Assembly (NCBI GenBank): GCA_030681265.1
Contig: JAUXXD010000061.1
Coordinates: 1-54,782, forward strand
Direction of reading: 5' to 3'
Origin: Candidatus Didemnitutus sp.
GTDB lineage: Bacteria; Verrucomicrobiota; Verrucomicrobiia; Opitutales; Opitutaceae
Length of the DNA: 54,782 bases
Shown here: positions 50,072 to 54,782 of the stretch, one piece after another
Layout of the letters: each line of letters starts with the position of its first letter
Numbering within the stretch: position 1 is the first letter of the stretch
The notes under the pieces: generated by a model
Seen by the model: only the letters and a program-made list of their open reading frames with translations
Told to the model about the DNA's origin: nothing
Databases searched by the model: none
Program-made: the position numbers and the translations under genes

Positions 50072-51522
50072 GCGCCCCGTCCCTCGCCGCGCCAGGTCCG
50101 GCGCTGTTGATCGCCGTCACCGGCACGCCGGGCGAAGGCCGCACTCGGTTACTCGCGACGCTGGCGGCGGAATTTCGCACGGCGCAAAAACGCGTGGAAG
50201 GGATTCTCGCCGTCGCCGGTCCGCGCGCCGCCGCCGACACCGGTGCCGACTACTACCGGCTGCATGTGCTCGGTGAAGCGGGGGATTTGCCCTGGGTCGA
50301 GCGGCGGCCGAGCGGAGCGGAGCGCGCGATGCCGCCCTACCAGTTTCATGCCGCGACGCGGCAACATCTACAACGCTGGGCGGCCCACTTGCGCCAAGCT
50401 CCACCAACTCCGCTGTTGCTGCTCGATGAATTCGGCAAGTTCGAGGCGCGCGGCGGCGGACTGATGGCGTTGTGGCCGGTGTTACGCGAGGCCGCGCCAC
50501 AAATCGCGGTGCTGGCGGTGCGCGCGGAATTTGTGGCGGAGATCGAGGCGCAACTCGGGCGGAAATTCGACCTGTGCATCGCGGCAGCAGCGGCGGATGC
50601 GGCGGACCAACTGCGGCGCGCTTGCGCGGATTTCAGCGAGTGGACGCGGCTCGGTTTGTGGGGCGGCGCGGCGGGTGGCATCGAGATGAGTGTCGGTTCG
50701 CTGTTGCACGCCACGCGGGTGCCGTTGCGCGGTCTGGCACTGTCGAGTCTGCAAGCGGCGATCATGACGTTTGCGTCGGTCGGGCTCAGCCGGCCCGGTC
50801 GCGTGGTGTGGGTGCCGTTTATTTCCGCGGGGTTGAAAGCGTTTTCCCCGGGTGGCGGACGCATTCGGCCGATGGTGGCGATTGGCACGCAAGGGGCGCT
50901 CTTCAGTGCGAGCGTGCAGTTGTTGGGACGCAATTTTTTCAGCGTCGCGCTCGGCGGCGTGTTGATCGGGGCGTGGGCGGCGTTGCAGGGGTTTTTGCTG
51001 CAATATCTGTTGCTCGGCGAAGAATTGCTCAACGCCTACCGCAAGCTCGTCGCGTGGCTTGCGGAAAATTGGCAGGTCACCGCCCCGAGTATGGTCGCCG
51101 TGCTGGTGGCGTGGGCGGCTCTGCATGCGGTGGCGGCAGCGAGCGCCGCGCTGGTGGCGTGGCGCTTGCGGCAACCGCCGCGGGCGTTGCAAGCGATCAT
51201 CGAACGCGAGATCGCGTCGATCAACACCGTGGCCGCTCCCGCCAGCACAACGGCGCCACAGCGCCGTGAGCGCATCGTGCGTGAGTTGCTCCGGTGGCAA
51301 TTTTGGCTGCCGTTCGGGGCGGTCGCCGGCGTGTTGCTGATCACTGGCGGCCCATGGGAGAGCGTCGCGTGGCTCGCGCTGCGTTTTGTCGCCGTGGGCT
51401 TCGTGTTGGTGGGATTGTTGTCGTTGTTCAAACCGGCGTGGCTCGCCGAGCGGTTGCGGCGACGCGGTTGGTGGGGGCCGGCGGCAGCCTTCGCGGGCGC
51501 ACTGCGGCGCGGGAAAAACTGA
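50068..51522 (+). CDS. Fusion of THEP1-like NTPase and ECF-S-like membrane domain
   Basis: The N-terminal ~190 residues resemble THEP1-type nucleoside triphosphatases: P-loop GTPGEGRTR (19-27, with Arg25 in place of the usual Lys) and LLLLDEFGKFE (D120/E121). From ~195 the protein is hydrophobic: GLWGGAAGGIEMSVGSLLHA, then five to six helices with FISAGLKAFSPGGG and QLLGRNFFSVALGGVLIGAW, and a further hydrophobic C-terminus after a polar insert (~390-430). The membrane part resembles ECF transporter S components found beside NTPase genes in Bacteroidota (recalled). Length is 484 aa. It is coupled to chrA by ATGA overlap. Catalysis with Arg in the P-loop is uncertain. Confidence 0.65.
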   Translation: MSAPSLAAPGPALLIAVTGTPGEGRTRLLATLAAEFRTAQKRVEGILAVAGPRAAADTGADYYRLHVLGEAGDLPWVERRPSGAERAMPPYQFHAATRQHLQRWAAHLRQAPPTPLLLLDEFGKFEARGGGLMALWPVLREAAPQIAVLAVRAEFVAEIEAQLGRKFDLCIAAAAADAADQLRRACADFSEWTRLGLWGGAAGGIEMSVGSLLHATRVPLRGLALSSLQAAIMTFASVGLSRPGRVVWVPFISAGLKAFSPGGGRIRPMVAIGTQGALFSASVQLLGRNFFSVALGGVLIGAWAALQGFLLQYLLLGEELLNAYRKLVAWLAENWQVTAPSMVAVLVAWAALHAVAAASAALVAWRLRQPPRALQAIIEREIASINTVAAPASTTAPQRRERIVRELLRWQFWLPFGAVAGVLLITGGPWESVAWLALRFVAVGFVLVGLLSLFKPAWLAERLRRRGWWGPAAAFAGALRRGKN

Positions 51523-51607
51523 CTGGGCCTGGGGCCGTTTGACGCAGGTCAAGCATTTCGCAAAATGCATTGGCGCACCACGCCGACTGGCGGAATGTGA
51601 CATCCGC

Positions 51608-51991
51608 GTGCGTCGCCGTTTTCCCATCGCCTGCCTCCTTCTCGCTTGGCTCTGCGCCAACGGCGCAGTCTGGAATGTCGTGCAGGTCGTCGCGTGGGCG
51701 AAGATGTTCCACGATTACTCCGCGGTCATGCCTGCCGTGCAGGCACTCAAGCTGACCTTCGACGGCAGCGCCCCCTGCAACCTGTGCACGGTGGCTCAGG
51801 CCGGGCAAGACGGCGCGCGCGACCAGCTGCCCGCCGGTGCCGCTCTCACCGACGGTGCGAAACTCATCCTCGCCCTGCACGCCTCGCCCGAGTTGGTGCT
51901 GAAAGCGCCGGGTGAACTTTGGCCGGGCCTCGCCCACGAGGTCGGCCGCACACGGGGCGAACGCGTGCCCGTGCCCCCTCCGCGCGCCTGA
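51608..51991 (+). CDS. Small exported or membrane protein with CxxC, copper-module satellite
   Basis: From GTG 51608 the 127-residue product starts MRRRFPIACLLLAWLCANGA, a signal or membrane anchor, followed by AKMFHDYSAVMPAVQALKLT and a single CxxC (SAPCNLCTVAQ). This layout is like DUF2946 or related small proteins linked to copper genes. No domain is firmly recognised. It stands first in the group with the CDCC pseudo-sialidase and the CusF-like gene. An upstream frame opening at 51386 overlaps the fusion gene and is not favoured. Confidence 0.65.
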   Translation: MRRRFPIACLLLAWLCANGAVWNVVQVVAWAKMFHDYSAVMPAVQALKLTFDGSAPCNLCTVAQAGQDGARDQLPAGAALTDGAKLILALHASPELVLKAPGELWPGLAHEVGRTRGERVPVPPPRA

Positions 51992-52339
51992 GCGCGGACC
52001 CTCCGGTCCGCCCACCACGTCCGTCCGTGTCGCGCGCGTCCGTGTTGACGCCCTTCCACCCTCCGCCCATTCCCCGGCCGTGCCGCTGCGCGCACGTTCT
52101 CCGCAGTCTCCGCCATGAATTTTAAATTTTCCCTTCCCTCTCTCGCCACGCTCGCCTGGCCGGCCTTGCTCGCCGCGGGCCGCGGCACCAACGACAACCT
52201 CCTCGCTGCTGCGGACGAAACCTCACCGACAGCGAATACGGGCCCGTTGCCGGCACGGCGATGTGCTCCCGCGCCAATCCACGCGGCGCTGAGTGCTCGA
52301 CGCGAGTGCGGTTCTGACCCACCATCGCACCTACCGAAC
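51992..52339. other. GC-rich gap upstream of the pseudo-sialidase gene
   Basis: This 348-base gap begins with a hairpin (GCGGACC/GGTCCGC, 51994-52011, loop CTCC) without a T-run. From ATG 52115 an open frame continues in phase into the next gene and starts MNFKFSLPSLATLAWPALLA, a second signal-like stretch; it may be an extended N-terminus or a gene remnant. Otherwise I see nothing. Confidence 0.4.
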
Positions 52340-53608
52340 ATGCCTCCAGTCTTCACGCTCCTCGCCTGTCTGCTCGGCACCAGCCTCCTCGTCGCAACCC
52401 CGATCCAGTTGCATGCAGCCCCGGCCGGCCCAAGCACGGACTTGGCCGCGCCAACTCCAGCCGTCCGCGCACTGGCCAATCCCGCCGGCCCCGGCGCGAT
52501 GGGATCGGCGCTAACGACCACACCCGACGGCACCGTGCTCCTCTCCTGGCTCGAACCAATCGGTGCGGAAGTGTGGGCGCTGAAATTCAGCCGCTTCGAA
52601 GCTGCGACGAAAAACTGGGGCGTCGCGCGGGCAATCGCGACGGGGCGCGACTGGTTCATCAACTGGGCCGACTTCCCGAGCGTCACTCCGCTGTCGGACA
52701 CCGACCTGATGGCCGTGTGGTTCGAGAACAATCCCGACGGCGCGCACCACGACGGCCATCACGGCAGCGGTTATCACGCGCGTTACAGCTTGAGCCACGA
52801 CAGCGGTGCCACTTGGTCCACGCCGCACCGCCTCACGGGGGAGAGCGCCGTGACAGAGTTCGCCGCCGTGCTCGCGCTCGGAGAGCAGTCGCGCGCACTC
52901 GTCGCGTGGTTGGATGGGCGGGCGCGCGCCGGTCATCGACCGGTGCAGGCACTTTACGCGCAGACGATGGCCGCAGGCGGGGCAGACATGCTCGTGGATA
53001 GTTCGGTGTGCGATTGCTGCCAACTGGCACTGGTGCGCGTCGGTGACGACGCGTTGCTCGCCTATCGTGGGCGCACGGACAACGAAGTGCGTGATATCTG
53101 GCTCGCCCGTTGGCGCCACGGTGCGTGGGAGGCACCGCGGGCGCTCCATGACGATGCGTGGGAAATTTCCGCCTGTCCGGTGAATGGGCCGCGCCTTGTC
53201 GCGCGCGGCGAGCACGTGGCGGCGATTTGGTTCACGGCGGCGCAGGGCAAACCGCGCGTGCAGGCCAAGGTGTCGCGCGACGGTGGCGAGACTTTCGGTG
53301 ACGTGCTGGCGATTGATCTCGGGCGTCCGCAGGGCCGCGTCGATGCGGTGATGCTCGACGATGGCACGACGTTGTTCACGTGGCTGGAGTTGACGGGCAA
53401 TGAGGCCGGCAAGGCCGGGGGGATTTTTCTGCGGCGCTTGAGTGCCGCGGGCGAGATGAGCGACGCGGAATTGCTCGCGCCCAGCACGACGGCGCGGGCG
53501 GGCGGTTTTCCGCGCATTGCGCAGCTGAGCCCGACCCAACTGCTGCTGAGCTACACGGCACAAAATGGCGTCTCGCGTGTTGCTACATTGCTAATCGATT
53601 TCAACTAG
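52340..53608 (+). CDS. Exported BNR/sialidase-fold protein with CDCC motif (probably copper-linked)
   Basis: The 422-residue protein has a signal peptide (FTLLACLLGTSLLVATPIQL) and a six-bladed sialidase-like propeller with Asp-box-like repeats (SLSHDSGATWSTPHRL, KVSRDGGETFGDVLAID). It has HHDGHHGSGYHARY and SVCDCCQLALV, cysteine and histidine sites that true sialidases lack; the catalytic Arg triad and Tyr/Glu nucleophile are not evident. RGRTDNEVRDIWLARW completes the pattern I recall from copper-associated homologues. A metal or thiol function is therefore more likely than glycan cleavage. A longer frame from 52115 is open. Confidence 0.75.
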   Translation: MPPVFTLLACLLGTSLLVATPIQLHAAPAGPSTDLAAPTPAVRALANPAGPGAMGSALTTTPDGTVLLSWLEPIGAEVWALKFSRFEAATKNWGVARAIATGRDWFINWADFPSVTPLSDTDLMAVWFENNPDGAHHDGHHGSGYHARYSLSHDSGATWSTPHRLTGESAVTEFAAVLALGEQSRALVAWLDGRARAGHRPVQALYAQTMAAGGADMLVDSSVCDCCQLALVRVGDDALLAYRGRTDNEVRDIWLARWRHGAWEAPRALHDDAWEISACPVNGPRLVARGEHVAAIWFTAAQGKPRVQAKVSRDGGETFGDVLAIDLGRPQGRVDAVMLDDGTTLFTWLELTGNEAGKAGGIFLRRLSAAGEMSDAELLAPSTTARAGGFPRIAQLSPTQLLLSYTAQNGVSRVATLLIDFN

Positions 53609-53621
53609 TTAGCTTTTCAAC

Positions 53622-53951
53622 ATGAACGTCCGTCTTGTTTGCCTGTTGCTCGCCTTGGCTTCACCCGCGCTCGTCCACGCGACGAGCGAGCAAACCGCAC
53701 CGGCGGAAAAAGCCGCGGTGCTCCACCCGTTAAAAGGCATCGTCGTGGATGTGATGACGAGCCGACAAGCGTTGATGGTGAAACACGAAGAAATCCCCGG
53801 CGTGATGCGCGCGATGACGATGATGTTCCGCGTCGAGCCCGAGGTGTTGGAAGCAGTAAAAAAGGGCGACGCGATCAAAGGACTGATGGGGCGCGACGAG
53901 CACAATCGTTGGATTCTGCGCGACGTCGTAGTCGTCGCCGCGGCCAACTGA
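53622..53951 (+). CDS. CusF-like copper-binding periplasmic protein
   Basis: The 109-residue exported protein has a signal peptide (LVCLLLALASPALVHA) and a small beta-barrel with the methionine-rich ALMVKHEEIPGVMRAMTMMF and FRVEPEV, as in the CusF_Ec domain that binds Cu(I)/Ag(I). Its gene follows the pseudo-sialidase by 13 bases. It would carry copper in the periplasm. The domain call is well supported by the HEEIPGVM and MTMMF positions. Confidence 0.88.
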   Translation: MNVRLVCLLLALASPALVHATSEQTAPAEKAAVLHPLKGIVVDVMTSRQALMVKHEEIPGVMRAMTMMFRVEPEVLEAVKKGDAIKGLMGRDEHNRWILRDVVVVAAAN

Positions 53952-53997
53952 ACCGCCCGTCACATCACTCACAGCGTTCATTCGCTCCGCTCCTTTT

Positions 53998-54782
53998 ATG
54001 CGTCGACTATTTTTTCTTTGTGCTGCCGTTAGTGTGCTCGCGCTCGGCGCGCGTGGCGGCGATCTCGTGTTGCGCGGTCCGTGGTCGGGTGCGGTGACCC
54101 ACGATTCCGCCGTGGTCGTGGCCAAGCTCGCCACGCTTGCGAATGGGGCGTGGCTGGAGCTGAGTCACAGTGTCGATTTCGGGGAGGTGACGCGCGTCGA
54201 GGCGTTGCCCGCGCTGGCCGAACAATCCCCGGAAATCGCCCGCTTTGCCCTCACCGGGCTTTCGCCGAACACGCCGTATTACTACCGCGTGCGACTGGCC
54301 GACGTGCCGCGCGATCCGTCCGACGACCGGAGCCATGGCACGTTCACGACTTTCCCGCCGCCGCTCACGCCGAGTTCATTTCATTTCGCCTTTGCGTCGT
54401 GTGCCCGGACGGGGTCGACCCATCAGGTCTTCCGGCAGATCGCGCTGCAGGGCCCGAGTTTTTATCTGATGACGGGCGATCTGCACTATGAGGATATCTC
54501 GTGGAATCACCTTCCGAGCTTCCGCAGTGCCTACGACACCGTGCTCGGCTCGGAGCGCCAGCGCGCGCTCTACCGCATGGTGCCGATTATCTACACGTGG
54601 GACGACCACGACTTCGGTCCGAACGGTTCCGATCGTCACTCGCCCAGTCGCGCCGCATCGCACGCGGTGTATCGCGAATATGTGCCGCATTACCCGTTGG
54701 CGGCGCCGGGCGACGACGGCCCGATTGCGCAGGCCTTCACTTTTGGCCGCGTGCGTTTTCTTGTGCTGGACACGCGCAGTGC
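53998..54782 (+). CDS. PhoD-type alkaline phosphatase D family protein (3'-partial)
   Basis: The frame from ATG 53998 remains open to the right edge (261 codons visible). It has a signal peptide (LFFLCAAVSVLALGARG), an Fn3-like N-terminal domain (LPALAEQSPEIARFALTGLS with PNTPYYYRVRLAD), and a metallophosphatase domain with LMTGDLHYEDISWNH and YTWDDHDFGPNGSD, metal ligands of PhoD. It would hydrolyse phosphodiesters or monoesters outside the cytoplasm. The catalytic C-terminal half is beyond the window. It is 46 bases after the copper-binding protein gene. Confidence 0.88.
   Translation, partial: MRRLFFLCAAVSVLALGARGGDLVLRGPWSGAVTHDSAVVVAKLATLANGAWLELSHSVDFGEVTRVEALPALAEQSPEIARFALTGLSPNTPYYYRVRLADVPRDPSDDRSHGTFTTFPPPLTPSSFHFAFASCARTGSTHQVFRQIALQGPSFYLMTGDLHYEDISWNHLPSFRSAYDTVLGSERQRALYRMVPIIYTWDDHDFGPNGSDRHSPSRAASHAVYREYVPHYPLAAPGDDGPIAQAFTFGRVRFLVLDTRS

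Noticed and set aside
51994-52011. GCGGACC/GGTCCGC hairpin as a terminator
   Set aside because: Perfect stem but no T-run follows; it could be a chance GC-rich palindrome.
52340-53608. Functional exo-alpha-sialidase
   Set aside because: Asp-box-like repeats are present, but the Arg triad and catalytic Tyr/Glu are not seen, while Cys/His clusters and copper neighbours suggest another role.

Overview
The window looks like a chromosomal segment of a high-G+C Verrucomicrobiota bacterium, most likely of the Opitutaceae (Opitutus/Lacunisphaera-like). This is inferred from two PEP-CTERM proteins with a self-contained exosortase locus, HME-type RND metal efflux with small His/Cys-rich satellite proteins, a DUF5916 outer-membrane protein, an RGG-rich basic protein upstream of murA, and generally SD-poor starts. 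I see no rRNA, tRNA, CRISPR array, transposase or integrase.

Layout. 1-817: 5'-partial view of a sigma factor with a membrane anchor, running off the left edge. 926-4452: a peptide-binding protein, a small exported protein, an OGG1-type 8-oxoguanine glycosylase and an Hsp15-like S4 protein, closed by a hairpin terminator. 4540-9640 (minus): PEP-CTERM protein, exosortase fused to an EpsI-like domain, TPR membrane protein, small exported protein. 9787-11478 (minus): ettA. 11813-15282: a tight SulP, UspA, spermidine-synthase-like, DksA/TraR-like operon. 15299-17361: arsenic region with an operator-like palindrome, a truncated copy of the acr3 start, arsC and intact acr3. 17453-20313: small membrane protein, aquaporin, YkgJ-like protein, a structured repeat element, YjbQ-like protein, thioesterase, dimeric dUTPase. 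20526-26731: RGG protein, murA, ruvB, S9 peptidase, cyclophilin. 26777-29101 (minus): sepiapterin-reductase-like SDR, folE2 and a eukaryote-type 6-pyruvoyl-tetrahydropterin synthase, which together look like a tetrahydrobiopterin pathway. 29221-32227: a short PEP-CTERM protein, MBL hydrolase, pyruvate kinase.

32318-40225 is a metal efflux cluster: exported His/Cys protein, TolC, adaptor, CzcA-type pump, lipoprotein, HupE-like protein, exported His protein. 40471-48079 holds a DUF5916 protein, a ZnuD-like TonB receptor with a small satellite gene, a DUF1653 protein, a COG0523 (CobW) GTPase with a His-rich loop and a WD40 protein; together these suggest divalent-metal (probably zinc) acquisition. 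48102-51522: an RluE-like pseudouridine synthase, then chrA translationally coupled to an unusual fusion of a THEP1-like NTPase and an ECF-S-like membrane domain. 51608-53951: a copper-type group of a small CxxC protein, a pseudo-sialidase with a CDCC motif and a CusF-like copper-binding protein. The window ends inside a PhoD-type phosphatase.

Metal handling is the dominant theme (arsenic, divalent cations, zinc, chromate, copper). The most notable candidates for new biology are the NTPase/membrane fusion beside chrA, the FolE2-PTPS-SDR pterin cluster, the CDCC pseudo-sialidase copper module, the SulP-Usp-methyltransferase-DksA operon, and a non-coding inverted ATCCGTG element at about 18.8-19.0 kb.
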